From positions 1-64,000 of the forward strand of contig CAYFGQ010000007.1 in assembly GCA_964342525.1 (NCBI GenBank): a stretch of 64,000 nucleotides of DNA, in the 5' to 3' direction. The notes under the pieces were generated by a model that saw only the letters and a list, made by a program, of their open reading frames with translations, was not told the DNA's origin and searched no databases. Both the position numbers and the translations under genes were made by a program. Shown in pieces: positions 20,342 to 29,965 of this stretch; positions within the stretch are counted from its first letter, which is position 1; each line of letters opens with the position of its first letter. This DNA is from G963676205 sp964342525. GTDB taxonomy: Bacteria; Campylobacterota; Campylobacteria; Campylobacterales; Arcobacteraceae.

Positions 20342-21502
20342 CTACTCTTTTTTACTTTTTAAGAGTATCACAAATTTTACACCTTTTGTAGAATTTTCAA
20401 CCTTCATATCCCCACCAAAACTACTCTTTACTACTAGTTTTACCATATAAAGCCCTGTACCAGTTCCCTCTGCTTTTGTGGTAAAATATGGATCAAATAT
20501 CTTTTCCAGATTAGCATTTGGTATTCCCCCTGCATTATCTTCTACAGTTAAAAGGGTCTTCTCTCCAAACGAACCTGATCGAATAATAATATTTCTAGGA
20601 GACTTAATATCCTTTTCAATAAAAGCATCTTTTGCATTTGTGATAAGATTTAAAAGTACCTGTTCAAGTTCAGTAGATACCCCATAAACCTTTTCATCAT
20701 CCACATCTATATCTATATTTATATTGTTTGCTTCCATCTGTTTATCGATAAGATTTACTGTGTGTGAAATAGCATCTTTTAGTAAAAACTCACTTTTAGT
20801 TTTATCAGGATTAAAAAAATCCCTAAAACCATCTATAGTCTGGGATAAAAACTTTATCTGCTCCTTAGTGCTTTTATCAAAATCTTCAACAAATTCATCA
20901 TCTATAGCACCAAACTTATGGGAACTACTCACATCTGAGCAATATAAAGATAATACATTTAAAGGCTGTTTTAATTGGTGTGCAATTACACCTATCATCT
21001 CACCCATTGTTGCCATCTTTGCTTGGTGAATAAGTACTTCATCCTTTTCATTTAGTTCATTCTCTTTTAGGTCAAGCTCTTCTGCTTTGATCTCAAGTTC
21101 ATTTTCTGTTTGTTTTTTACTCTCAAAAAGATCAATATATACCTTTAGTTTTGAACTTAAAAGATTATCATCTATTGGTTTTGTGATATATTCTATAGCT
21201 CCTATATCATATCCCTTTTTTTGATACTCATCCTTATCATATATCCCTGTTATAAAGATAATTGGTATATCTTTAGTTTTATCGACCCCTTTTACATACT
21301 CAGCAAACTCAAACCCATCAATCTCTGGCATCTGTATATCTGATAGTATAAGATTTACCTCATCTTGCATAAGAATCTCCATACCCTCTGTAGCACTTAA
21401 GGCACTATAAATATTTACATCAAAACTATCTTCTATCATAAACTTTAAAGAGTGTATATTTTGTTCTATATCATCAACTATAAGTATGCTAAATTTATCC
21501 AT
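20342..21502 (-). CDS. receiver-histidine kinase hybrid (REC + HATPase)
   Basis: 386 residues, no membrane segment. Receiver at the N-terminus (D10-D11, phosphoacceptor D55 in ILSDIQMP, Lys in YITKPID), a coiled-coil linker (residues 125-165), an H-box with H175 (VIAHQLKQPLN), then a HATPase domain (LLNLITNAKDAF, VEDNAGGIP, EGTGTGLYMVK). A receiver in front of a soluble kinase suggests it takes phosphate from the membrane kinase encoded just upstream (21547-23421) and acts as a phosphorelay step or phosphatase. It starts 44 bases after that gene. Confidence 0.9.
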   Translation of the reverse strand: MDKFSILIVDDIEQNIHSLKFMIEDSFDVNIYSALSATEGMEILMQDEVNLILSDIQMPEIDGFEFAEYVKGVDKTKDIPIIFITGIYDKDEYQKKGYDIGAIEYITKPIDDNLLSSKLKVYIDLFESKKQTENELEIKAEELDLKENELNEKDEVLIHQAKMATMGEMIGVIAHQLKQPLNVLSLYCSDVSSSHKFGAIDDEFVEDFDKSTKEQIKFLSQTIDGFRDFFNPDKTKSEFLLKDAISHTVNLIDKQMEANNINIDIDVDDEKVYGVSTELEQVLLNLITNAKDAFIEKDIKSPRNIIIRSGSFGEKTLLTVEDNAGGIPNANLEKIFDPYFTTKAEGTGTGLYMVKLVVKSSFGGDMKVENSTKGVKFVILLKSKKE

Positions 21503-21546
21503 CTCATTTATCCTTTAAAAATGTTCCATTCTTCAAAAGAGAACAA

Positions 21547-23421
21547 CTAGTTGTTCTTTAAAATCATCTTTTTTATATTTTCTATATCTATTGGTTTTTG
21601 TACTATATTATTTATATTTTCAAATTTTATATTATCTGCTATGGCTATAGTATTTATATCCATATCATCTATGATATTTTGTAACTCTATATCTTGATTA
21701 TCCCCATCAAAGATCAATACATTTGCATCCATAAATTTTACTTCATCTAGTAATTTTGATTTATCATTTATTTGTACAAATTCTATCTCATCTATTTTTT
21801 TCAAAGCTACAATAAGAGCAAAAAATAGTGATGGATTATTATTAAAAAGTGCTATTTTAGGGGTATATTCTTCACCTTTTTGGGATTCCTCTTCAAAAAG
21901 CTCCATCTCCATTTCATGTCCGCTTTGTACTTGTGTAGGCTCTTTTATTAGATCATTTTTATCTTTTGGTTTAGAAATAAGTTCACTGGATAATTTCTTT
22001 TTAATAGTTACTAAAAAAGCTGTACCTATCCCCTCTTTACTTTTTACTTTGATATCTCCACCAAGAAGATGGGATAACTCTCTACAAATAGATAAACCAA
22101 GACCTGTACCACCAAACTTCCTAGTGGTACTTGAATCTGCTTGTTTAAATCTATCAAAAACACTCTGTAGTTTATCCATTGATATTCCTATACCATCATC
22201 TTGAACAAGGATTCTAATATCTTCACCTAGTTCATTTACGATCAATCTTATCTTTCCAGATTTTGTGAATTTTAGAGCATTGCTTAGTAGATTTTTTGCT
22301 ATTTGTTTTATTCTATTTTCATCACTTTTAATTATGCTTATAGAATCATCTATTTTAAACTCAAAGTCTAAACCTTTATTTCTTATTAGAGGTTCAAACA
22401 TATCAACAACACTTTGCATAAGTGCCCGCAGATCAAAATCAAAACTATTAATATCCAACTGCCCAGCTTCCATTTTAGAGATATCTAAAATATCATTGAT
22501 CAAAAATAATAAATCATTTCCACTATTATTGATAACACGAAGGTTTTTAACTTGTTCCTCATCTAACTTATTTTGTTTGTTTTTCATCATAACTGAACTT
22601 ATAAGGTTTATAGAATTTAGTGGAGTTTTTAACTCATGGCTCATATTTGCCAAAAAGTCATCTTTAGTCTGACTAGCCTCAATTAACTCTCTTTTTTGAA
22701 TCCTTAGCTCTTCAGTGATGCTTTTTAGCTTTTCACGTCTTTGTTTAATATCCTCACGCATCTGATGCATAGCACGGGATAAGGCACCTATCTCATCCTT
22801 TTGATCTTGATACTCTATCACTACCTCTTTATTTTCACCAATAAGTTTTGCAGTTCCTGCTAAATTTTCAAGTCTTTGGGTAATCCTTTTACCTATAAAG
22901 TATGATAAAAATGTAGATATCAATATCTCCACAAGGATTACTAAAATAGTATTTTGTTTATTTTTTTGAATAAACTGTGCATTTTCAGAGTTATCATAAA
23001 TCAAAAGCATTGAGCCTATTTTGATATCATCTTCAATAAGCTCTTTAAATCTTATCTCATAAGACTCTTCATCTATTACTACACTTTTATTTGCTTTTTC
23101 ATTTATAAGCTCTTCAAAGCTTGCATATTTATAATTGTATTTTTGAGATAAAATATTGTCTTGGGAATCTAAAACAACTATGGAGTTTACTACATTTAAT
23201 CTATTTGAGCTATCCACAATCTCATCTAAAGTAGCAAGATCATAAATAGAAACTGGTATTTTAAGTAGTCTATCTAAAAATACTAGATTTGATTCTATCT
23301 TACTCTCGATTAGCTTATTAGATGAATTTGTAATGGCATAAAAATTCATAGAAACAATTAGTAAAATAAATACTATCTCTAAAAGAACAAAAGATAGAAT
23401 AAACCTATATTTAAATGACAT
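21547..23421 (-). CDS. membrane sensor histidine kinase with degenerate C-terminal receiver
   Basis: 624 residues. Membrane segments at about 8-28 and 157-176 bound a periplasmic domain. HAMP-like region to about 230, H-box with H262 (NMSHELKTPLNS), then full ATPase motifs (LLSNALKFTKSG, VQDDGIGIS, GTGLGLSICREL). After residue about 510 comes a receiver-like domain starting PKIALFNNNPS; its expected acidic pair is replaced by Asn (FNNN), and the phosphoacceptor site reads LIFDGDNQ. So it may be inactive or altered. The gene begins 9 bases after the PhnD-like binding protein, suggesting that protein presents a ligand to this sensor. Confidence 0.9.
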   Translation of the reverse strand: MSFKYRFILSFVLLEIVFILLIVSMNFYAITNSSNKLIESKIESNLVFLDRLLKIPVSIYDLATLDEIVDSSNRLNVVNSIVVLDSQDNILSQKYNYKYASFEELINEKANKSVVIDEESYEIRFKELIEDDIKIGSMLLIYDNSENAQFIQKNKQNTILVILVEILISTFLSYFIGKRITQRLENLAGTAKLIGENKEVVIEYQDQKDEIGALSRAMHQMREDIKQRREKLKSITEELRIQKRELIEASQTKDDFLANMSHELKTPLNSINLISSVMMKNKQNKLDEEQVKNLRVINNSGNDLLFLINDILDISKMEAGQLDINSFDFDLRALMQSVVDMFEPLIRNKGLDFEFKIDDSISIIKSDENRIKQIAKNLLSNALKFTKSGKIRLIVNELGEDIRILVQDDGIGISMDKLQSVFDRFKQADSSTTRKFGGTGLGLSICRELSHLLGGDIKVKSKEGIGTAFLVTIKKKLSSELISKPKDKNDLIKEPTQVQSGHEMEMELFEEESQKGEEYTPKIALFNNNPSLFFALIVALKKIDEIEFVQINDKSKLLDEVKFMDANVLIFDGDNQDIELQNIIDDMDINTIAIADNIKFENINNIVQKPIDIENIKKMILKNN

Positions 23422-23430
23422 CTAAAGGCC

Positions 23431-24219
23431 CTATTTATTATCCACAGCTAAACTTTTGATAATATCATATTCACTAGAATCAATAGCCTTAAAAGCTTTT
23501 ATACTAAGTGTCTTTTTAATCTCACTTGGCATATCAATAAAAGCTTTTTGAATCTTTGCTACAATCTCTTTAGATACTCTTGGATGAGCTGCTATTGGGT
23601 GACTTGGATATGGAGATGTTTTATATACAATATTTAACTTCTCTTTATCATTTTTCGCTGTAAAGTTATTGAAAGTCCTTACAATACCCCCACCTAGATA
23701 TTCTATATCTCTAGATATACCCTTATAAACAGAATCGTGTGAGTTTACATAAAGCACCTTAGTATCTTTATCTATATCAATGCCAAACTTCTCTTTAAAT
23801 TCTAATTTTGGAAGTAAAGTAGCTGCAAAAGCATTTGGTGCAGGAAATAAAAACTTTTTCCCCATTAAATTCTCTTTTGTAAATTCAACTTCTTTATTTT
23901 TTGATAATACAATACCTACAATATTTTTATTTGCCCTAGTAAAAGCTGTATAGTTTTGCTCATTTTTTGCCACTATAAAATGGTATGGATTCATATATGA
24001 GATATCATATTTACCAGCATAAAGTTCTTTCTCAAACTTAGGAATCGATCTCTCTGTCTTAAAAACAACCTCAATACCTGTTTCATTATAAAGATATTCT
24101 GTCACTTTAGACCATTTTTTTGAAAGCTTTAGTGGACTTTGTTGTGGAACTACACCTAGTGTTATTTGTGTTGCATTTAAAGACAATGCAATCGCTATGA
24201 TTAATAGTATTTTTTTCAT
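23431..24219 (-). CDS. PhnD-like periplasmic substrate-binding protein
   Basis: 262 residues with a signal peptide (MKKILLIIAIALSLNA). The family pattern is clear: ITLGVVPQQSPLKL, then GIEVVFKTERSIPKFEKEL, YDISYMNPYHFIVAKN, and VNSHDSVYKGI. PhnD-type proteins bind phosphonate, phosphite or related oxyanions for ABC uptake, but no permease or ATPase gene is next to it. It is followed at 9 bases by a sensor kinase and then a receiver-kinase. A sensing role, with the binding protein as ligand receptor for the kinase, is more likely than transport; the ligand is not known. Confidence 0.87.
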   Translation of the reverse strand: MKKILLIIAIALSLNATQITLGVVPQQSPLKLSKKWSKVTEYLYNETGIEVVFKTERSIPKFEKELYAGKYDISYMNPYHFIVAKNEQNYTAFTRANKNIVGIVLSKNKEVEFTKENLMGKKFLFPAPNAFAATLLPKLEFKEKFGIDIDKDTKVLYVNSHDSVYKGISRDIEYLGGGIVRTFNNFTAKNDKEKLNIVYKTSPYPSHPIAAHPRVSKEIVAKIQKAFIDMPSEIKKTLSIKAFKAIDSSEYDIIKSLAVDNK

Positions 24220-24438
24220 TGTTTTCCCCTTTTAAATCTTATTATCACATAAATTAGTGTAACATAAGTATAACAATTATCCATAGTAACACAATCAAAT
24301 TAAATCAAACCTAAAATAATAACTTTAAAAATTCTTAATTTACTTATAATAGATATTATCATAAATTATAACATCTTAAGCTATAATTAATTTTACATTA
24401 ACTAAAATTCGACCTAATTAATCAAGAAGGATAGATAA

Positions 24439-25845
24439 TTGACTAAAAAAATAATCGCAATATCTATATTACCTATATTTTCATACTCCTTTGAGATAAA
24501 CTTCACTGAAGCCTTAGATTTAGCACTACAAAACAATAAAGAGCTAAAAGCAAAAAAGCTATCTATTGCAAAAGCAAAAGAGGATTTAAAAGAGGCCAAA
24601 GGTTATGATTATGGTACATTAAAATTTAATGAAAACTATTCAAGAACAGACCATGCTGGATATGTATTTGGAATGAAGATGGCTCAAAGAGGAGCTACTT
24701 TTAGTGATTTTGGATTTGACTATTTTATAGATAATATGGGTGGACTTATGTCCAACTCTAGCTCTACACAAGCAGCAACAAGAAGTGATCTATTAGCTCA
24801 CGAACCAAATGAGTTAAATAATCCAGATGATCACTCAAACTTTGAGACTAAGCTATCATATGATATCCCTTTATTTACTGGATTTAAACTTAGCTCAGCT
24901 AAAGATATGTCAAAACTACAAGTAAAAGCAAATGAGGCAAAATACACCTATGATGAAAAAGCTTTAGGATTAGAAGTACTAAAAGCTTATAATGGTGCAG
25001 TTGCAGCTAGATACTTTATAGATGCTACAACAAAAGCAAAAGAAGCTACAAGCTCTTTTGTAGAGTTTGCAAATGAACTTTATAATGAAGGTCTTGTAAC
25101 AGCTATAGATGTAAAACAAGCAGGAGTTTATGATCTAGGTGTAAATGCTAGATATGAAGAAGCAAACAATAGATACCAACAAGCTCTTGCTTATCTTAGA
25201 TTTTTAACTGGAAATACAGGGATAAATGGGGTAAAAGAGTTTATAAACATCTTACCAACAACAAGTGAGCTGACTACCCTACAAGATAATGCTATTCAAA
25301 ATAGAGATGATTATACTTGGATGGATTTAAATACTCAAACTATGAAAAAGAAGATAGATTTTGACTCTGCTGGAGAATATCCTATGGTAGGAGCACACGC
25401 AGAATATGGATACAATGAAGAAAGTGTATCTATGGATAATGATCAATCATACTACCTTCTAGCAGTTGGTTTAGAGTACAAAATATTTGATGGTATGAAA
25501 ATAAGCACAGCAAAACAAAAAGCAAAAATCGAATACCAAAAAACAAACTACTACTTTGAATATATGAAAGATGGTATCAAACTACAAGTGGAAAACAATC
25601 TTTTAAATCTTCAAACAAAACAAAAAATACTAAAAGAGAAGATCAAAGCAGGTGATCTAGCAGATGAAGTTTTACTTCAATCAAAAGAGATGTATAAAAA
25701 CAACCTAATAAATATGTCAAACCTACTTATGCAACAAGCAAATGCCCAAAGAGCAAGAGCTGAAGTGATCAAATCAAAATATGACGTAACAATAGCAGCA
25801 GCAGAGCTTAAACTTTCACTTGGTGAATCATTAAAAGAAAACTAG
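24439..25845 (+). CDS. TolC-family outer membrane efflux protein
   Basis: 468 residues, beginning at a TTG preceded by AGAAGGA at the right distance; no upstream ATG in frame gives a better start. Signal peptide to about residue 16 (SYSFEINFTEAL follows). The two OEP repeats are visible through their coiled-coil starts (ALDLALQNNKELKAKKLS near residue 25 and LKLSLGES at the end), with NLYNEGLVTAID-type loop as YNEGLVTAIDVKQA. It forms the outer-membrane channel of the efflux system whose adaptor and two-part permease are encoded next. The adaptor starts 10 bases after its stop. Confidence 0.92.
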   Translation: MTKKIIAISILPIFSYSFEINFTEALDLALQNNKELKAKKLSIAKAKEDLKEAKGYDYGTLKFNENYSRTDHAGYVFGMKMAQRGATFSDFGFDYFIDNMGGLMSNSSSTQAATRSDLLAHEPNELNNPDDHSNFETKLSYDIPLFTGFKLSSAKDMSKLQVKANEAKYTYDEKALGLEVLKAYNGAVAARYFIDATTKAKEATSSFVEFANELYNEGLVTAIDVKQAGVYDLGVNARYEEANNRYQQALAYLRFLTGNTGINGVKEFINILPTTSELTTLQDNAIQNRDDYTWMDLNTQTMKKKIDFDSAGEYPMVGAHAEYGYNEESVSMDNDQSYYLLAVGLEYKIFDGMKISTAKQKAKIEYQKTNYYFEYMKDGIKLQVENNLLNLQTKQKILKEKIKAGDLADEVLLQSKEMYKNNLINMSNLLMQQANAQRARAEVIKSKYDVTIAAAELKLSLGESLKEN

Positions 25846-25855
25846 AGGATAAAAT

Positions 25856-26611
25856 ATGAAGAAAATAAATTTAATAGCACTATTATTAATCATCACAAGC
25901 ACAATTGCTAGTGCAAAGGTGATAGAACTAAGTGGAACAGTAATCTCTGATAATGAAAAGTTTATGACAAGTAGATTTATGGGCTTTGTAAAATCTGTAA
26001 ATGTGGATGCGGGATCTATGGTAAAAAAAGGGGATCTACTTTATGAGATCGACTCTATAGAGATAGATAGTAAAAAACAACAAGCTACCCTAGCAGTACA
26101 AATGTATGAAAACCAATACCTAAATGTAAAAAGAAACTATGAGAGATTCTCTAGACTTTATGATAAAGGACTTGTATCTAAGTTTGAAGTTGAGCAACTT
26201 GAACTTGGAGCAAAAAACCTAAAAAATATGGTAGATATTTCAAAACTACAACTACAAGAAGTAAACAACCAATACCAATACCTAAAAATAGTAGCACCAA
26301 ATGATGGGGTAGTGATCAAAAAGATGGTAAAAACAGGTGAAATGGCAATGCCGGGAATGCCTGCAATTGTTTTATCTGATCTTACATCTCTAAAAATAAA
26401 TACAGAGATAGCTGAAGGTGATCTAAAAAATATCAAAATAGATCAAAAAGTAAATATCCAAATCCCATCAATCTCTTATAAAACAACAGGAACAATCTCA
26501 GCAATCGTACCAAGCTCAAACCCTATGACCCATAAATTTACTGTAAAAATAAAGTTTAAATCAAACAGTAAAGTTTATCCGGGAATGTACACAAAAATAG
26601 TGATCAAGTAG
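25856..26611 (+). CDS. RND efflux periplasmic adaptor (HlyD/AcrA family)
   Basis: 251 residues, short for the family. Signal peptide (MKKINLIALLLIITSTIASA), a lipoyl/barrel-sandwich half-motif (VKSVNVDAGSMVKKGDLLYE), an alpha hairpin (about residues 70-130, LYDKGLVSKFEVEQLELG), the second barrel half (IVAPNDGVVIKKMVKTGEM) and a beta-barrel domain (about 165-250) ending VYPGMYTKIVIK. The membrane-proximal domain found in longer AcrA proteins is reduced or absent. It links the TolC channel encoded upstream to the split permease encoded 6 bases downstream. Confidence 0.92.
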   Translation: MKKINLIALLLIITSTIASAKVIELSGTVISDNEKFMTSRFMGFVKSVNVDAGSMVKKGDLLYEIDSIEIDSKKQQATLAVQMYENQYLNVKRNYERFSRLYDKGLVSKFEVEQLELGAKNLKNMVDISKLQLQEVNNQYQYLKIVAPNDGVVIKKMVKTGEMAMPGMPAIVLSDLTSLKINTEIAEGDLKNIKIDQKVNIQIPSISYKTTGTISAIVPSSNPMTHKFTVKIKFKSNSKVYPGMYTKIVIK

Positions 26612-26617
26612 GTAAAA

Positions 26618-28219
26618 ATGGATAAAGATTTAAATCATATAAAAGTAAAGGATTATGCAGGAAAGTTAGCAAAAGCTTTTTTGTATAATCCCCTTACAGC
26701 AGTTCTAGCCATATTTTTACTAGCTATTGGATATATAGCTTTAGAGATCACACCTAGAGAGGAAGATCCACAAATATCAATTAGTGGAGGTACAGTAATA
26801 GTACCAGCCCCAGGACTTACACCAAATGAAGTAAGAAAAGTGATCATTGAACCTTTAGAGCGTAAACTTCGCGAGATTAAAGGTATAGAGCATATTTATG
26901 GAATCTCAGCTGATAATGTAGGTATCGTAAATGTGATGTATTATATTGGTCAAAATAGAGAGGAATCAAACCTAAAACTATATGATAAAGTGATGCAAAA
27001 TATGGATCAAATGCCAAAAGGACTTATGCAACCACTTGTAAGACCTTTTGATATAGATATTGATATCCCTATTGTAAATATCGCCTTTTATGCAAAAAAT
27101 GATTCTGTATCAAAGATACAACTATTTGAAAAAGTAAGGGAGATCCAACAAGAGATAAATGCCCTAGATAGTGTTTCAAAAACAACATTAAAAGGAGCAA
27201 ATAAAGAGCAATACAATGTAGAAGTAGATATCAATAAACTAAAAGGATATCATCTATCTTTAGGTCAAATCATGCAAGCTATCAAATCAATAGCAGTAAA
27301 TGTACCAGATGTAAAAGGTAAAACATCAGATAATCACCTTGTAATCTTTGGTGTAAAAAATGCAATTGAATCGGTAAAAGATGTACAAAACCTAATAGTA
27401 GCTCAATATATGGGAAGCCCAATCTACCTAAAAGATGTAGCAAAAGTAAGCTCAGGAATAGATATACAAAACTTCCAAAGTGCCCAAATTTTACTAAAAG
27501 AAGATGGATTTAAAACAAAAGATCAAATCACCCTATCCATCTCAAAACTTGGTGGAACAAATGCAGTATATGTAGCAGATGATACATTAGCTAAGCTTGA
27601 AGAATATAAGGATGAACTAGTAAATCTAGGTATAGGATACACTATCACTAGAGATTATGGACAAAGGGCAGATGTAGCTGTAAATGATCTTGTAAACAAT
27701 ATCATAGTGACAATTGTAATCATATCTATCACTCTAATATTTTTCCTAGGATGGAGAGAATCTCTTATCGTAACATTTACAGTTCCAGCCATCTTAGCAG
27801 TAACACTTTTCATAGCCTACTTAGGAGATCAAACAATAAATAGGATCACCCTATTTGCCTTTTTACTCTCCCTTGGATTACTAGTGGATGCAGCGATCAT
27901 TGTGATAGAAAATATCCATAGACACTTACAAAATAGTAAAGGTGAAGATATTGATGAGATAGCAGTAAAAGCAACAGATGAGATAGGATCACCAACAAAT
28001 ATGGCAACCTTTGCCATCATCCTTACAATGGTTCCTATGGCATTTGTAGGTGGTATGATGGGTGAGTTTATGAAACCTATCCCACTAAATGTACCAGTAG
28101 CCCTACTAGCATCCCTAATAGTGGCTTATATCTTTACCCCATATCTAGCAAGAAAACTTCTTAAAAGACCAAAAGATAAAGAGATAAAAAATGTAGAAGT
28201 AAAAGAGGAGCAAATCTAA
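26618..28219 (+). CDS. RND efflux permease, N-terminal half
   Basis: 533 residues, covering the first half of an AcrB-like permease. It holds TM1 (about residues 20-40, NPLTAVLAIFLLAIGYI), the first periplasmic porter region (PGLTPNEVRKVIIEPLE), and TM2-TM6 (about 355-520). TM4 carries the conserved proton-relay Asp (LLVDAAIIVIENI), then the loop GSPTNMATFAIIL. It ends at residue 533 in a charged tail (KEIKNVEVKEEQI), in what is normally the cytoplasmic loop between TM6 and TM7. The stop TAA overlaps the ATG of the second half (TAATG). The clean boundary, ribosome site and coupled start suggest a true two-subunit permease rather than a random frameshift. Confidence 0.88.
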   Translation: MDKDLNHIKVKDYAGKLAKAFLYNPLTAVLAIFLLAIGYIALEITPREEDPQISISGGTVIVPAPGLTPNEVRKVIIEPLERKLREIKGIEHIYGISADNVGIVNVMYYIGQNREESNLKLYDKVMQNMDQMPKGLMQPLVRPFDIDIDIPIVNIAFYAKNDSVSKIQLFEKVREIQQEINALDSVSKTTLKGANKEQYNVEVDINKLKGYHLSLGQIMQAIKSIAVNVPDVKGKTSDNHLVIFGVKNAIESVKDVQNLIVAQYMGSPIYLKDVAKVSSGIDIQNFQSAQILLKEDGFKTKDQITLSISKLGGTNAVYVADDTLAKLEEYKDELVNLGIGYTITRDYGQRADVAVNDLVNNIIVTIVIISITLIFFLGWRESLIVTFTVPAILAVTLFIAYLGDQTINRITLFAFLLSLGLLVDAAIIVIENIHRHLQNSKGEDIDEIAVKATDEIGSPTNMATFAIILTMVPMAFVGGMMGEFMKPIPLNVPVALLASLIVAYIFTPYLARKLLKRPKDKEIKNVEVKEEQI

Positions 28220-29895
28220 TGATGCAAAAATTTGAAAAATTTATATTTGAGATACTAAACTCAAAAACAAAAAAACTCCTCGTAATCCTTGCAACCCTTG
28301 GAGCTTTAATGGGATCAATCATGATGCTACCTACAAAAGTAGTACTAGCAAAAATGCTTCCGGGAAAAAGTGCAAATACCTTTTCAATCTATGTGGATAC
28401 ACCTACGGGGAGTTCAATAGAACAAACTAAAAGTGTAACTTCATGTGTAACTTCAATTCTAGCAAAAGAAAATGAGATCACAGATATAGAGGTATTTTTA
28501 GGTCAAGGAGCACCATTAGATTATGCTGGACTAGTAAAAGGTTCAGGTATGAAAATGAGTGAAACAAATGCTGAGATCGTAGTAAATCTAACAGATAAAG
28601 CTGATAGGGATGAAAAATCCTTCATAATGGTTCAAAGACTAAGACCAGAGCTTCAAAAAGGGTGTGAGCCTCTAGTAAAAGATACAAATATCAAAATGAT
28701 CGAAATGCCAGCAGGTCCTCCAACCCTAGCATCACTAGTAGTTGAAGTTCATGGAAAAGATAATTCTAAAGTGATAGCTCTTTCACATGAAGTAGCAAAA
28801 CTACTAAAAAATACAGATGGCTTAGTAGATATAGATGTAATGGCTGATGAGACATATAAAAAATATGAGCTAAACCCAATTTCTGAGAAAATATCAAGAA
28901 GTGGTTTAACAGTAGAGCAAGTAAAAAATATCCTATATCTAGCATTTGAGGGTATGCAAGTAGCTGTTAAAAACCCAAAAGATACAAATGATCAAATAGG
29001 TATCTTTTTAGTTTTAGAAGAGGACTCTCAAAAGATATATGATAATACAGCTGAGAGCCTAAGAGCAAAACTATCAAGCCTAAATCTTATGAATCAAAAA
29101 GGTATGATGATACCTTTAACAGAAGTGGTAGAGATAAAAGCTGTAGACTCAACACCAACTATCATGCACAAAAACTTATCTACTATGGTAAATGTAGTTG
29201 CTGAGACAGATATGGTATCACAAGTATATCCACTACTTGATGCTAGAGCTGAGATGATTGAGTACTTCTCTAAAAACTATGAAGTAAAAAAAGAGCCGGG
29301 TATGTCAACATATATGTTTGATCTACATCTAAAAGACAAAAATACTGGTGAGAGATATCTTCTAAGATGGGATGGGGAGATGAAAGTAACTCTAGATACA
29401 TTTAGAGACCTTGGTGGTGCTTTTATAGCTGCTCTAGTACTTATCTTCTTACTTTTAGTGATCTACTATAAAAGCTTTGCCATAAGTGGTATCGTACTTG
29501 CTGGTAGTTTCTTATCTATCATAGGGGTAATCATAGGACACTGGGTAGCAGATCTTTTCACAGATGAGACATTCTTCCTAACAGCAACTTCCCTTATAGG
29601 ATTTATCGCTCTTATGGGAATAAGCTCAAGAAACTCTTTACTTCTTGTGGACTTTTCAAAACTTCTAATGGAAGAGGAAAATATGCCAAAAAGAGAAGCT
29701 ATAGCACATGCAAGTGCAACAAGGGCTAAACCTATCTTTTTGACGGCTATTACTATTATCCTTGGATCTGCTTTATTGGCATCTGATCCTATTTTTGGTG
29801 GACTTGGGGTGGCATTGCTTTCAGGGACTGTTGCGGCTGTGGTGGTTTCGCTTGTGTTTATTCCGGTTTTGATGGATAATTCGAAAGCTATATAA
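28219..29895 (+). CDS. RND efflux permease, C-terminal half
   Basis: 558 residues, the second half of an AcrB-like permease: TM7 (about residues 18-40), second porter region (DTPTGSSIEQTKSV), and TM8-TM12 (from about 395), ending with the standard LASDPIFGGLGVALLSG and VVVSLVFIPVLM. A GAGGAG ribosome site precedes the ATG, which shares its A with the previous stop. Together with the first half it makes 1,091 residues, near the usual 1,020-1,050. The substrate class (drug or metal) cannot be read from the sequence with confidence. A terminator follows its stop. Confidence 0.88.
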   Translation: MMQKFEKFIFEILNSKTKKLLVILATLGALMGSIMMLPTKVVLAKMLPGKSANTFSIYVDTPTGSSIEQTKSVTSCVTSILAKENEITDIEVFLGQGAPLDYAGLVKGSGMKMSETNAEIVVNLTDKADRDEKSFIMVQRLRPELQKGCEPLVKDTNIKMIEMPAGPPTLASLVVEVHGKDNSKVIALSHEVAKLLKNTDGLVDIDVMADETYKKYELNPISEKISRSGLTVEQVKNILYLAFEGMQVAVKNPKDTNDQIGIFLVLEEDSQKIYDNTAESLRAKLSSLNLMNQKGMMIPLTEVVEIKAVDSTPTIMHKNLSTMVNVVAETDMVSQVYPLLDARAEMIEYFSKNYEVKKEPGMSTYMFDLHLKDKNTGERYLLRWDGEMKVTLDTFRDLGGAFIAALVLIFLLLVIYYKSFAISGIVLAGSFLSIIGVIIGHWVADLFTDETFFLTATSLIGFIALMGISSRNSLLLVDFSKLLMEEENMPKREAIAHASATRAKPIFLTAITIILGSALLASDPIFGGLGVALLSGTVAAVVVSLVFIPVLMDNSKAI

Positions 29896-29923
29896 AATAA
29901 GTTCAGAAGTCTGAACTTATTTT
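29894..29923 (+). terminator. intrinsic terminator of the TolC-RND operon
   Basis: Perfect 13-bp stem AAAATAAGTTCAG / CTGAACTTATTTT with an AAGT loop, followed by CTTTTAA. The last gene's stop codon overlaps its start. Confidence 0.85.
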
Positions 29924-29965
29924 CTTTTAATATTAATAATATTTTAAATCACCTATAATATTTAA

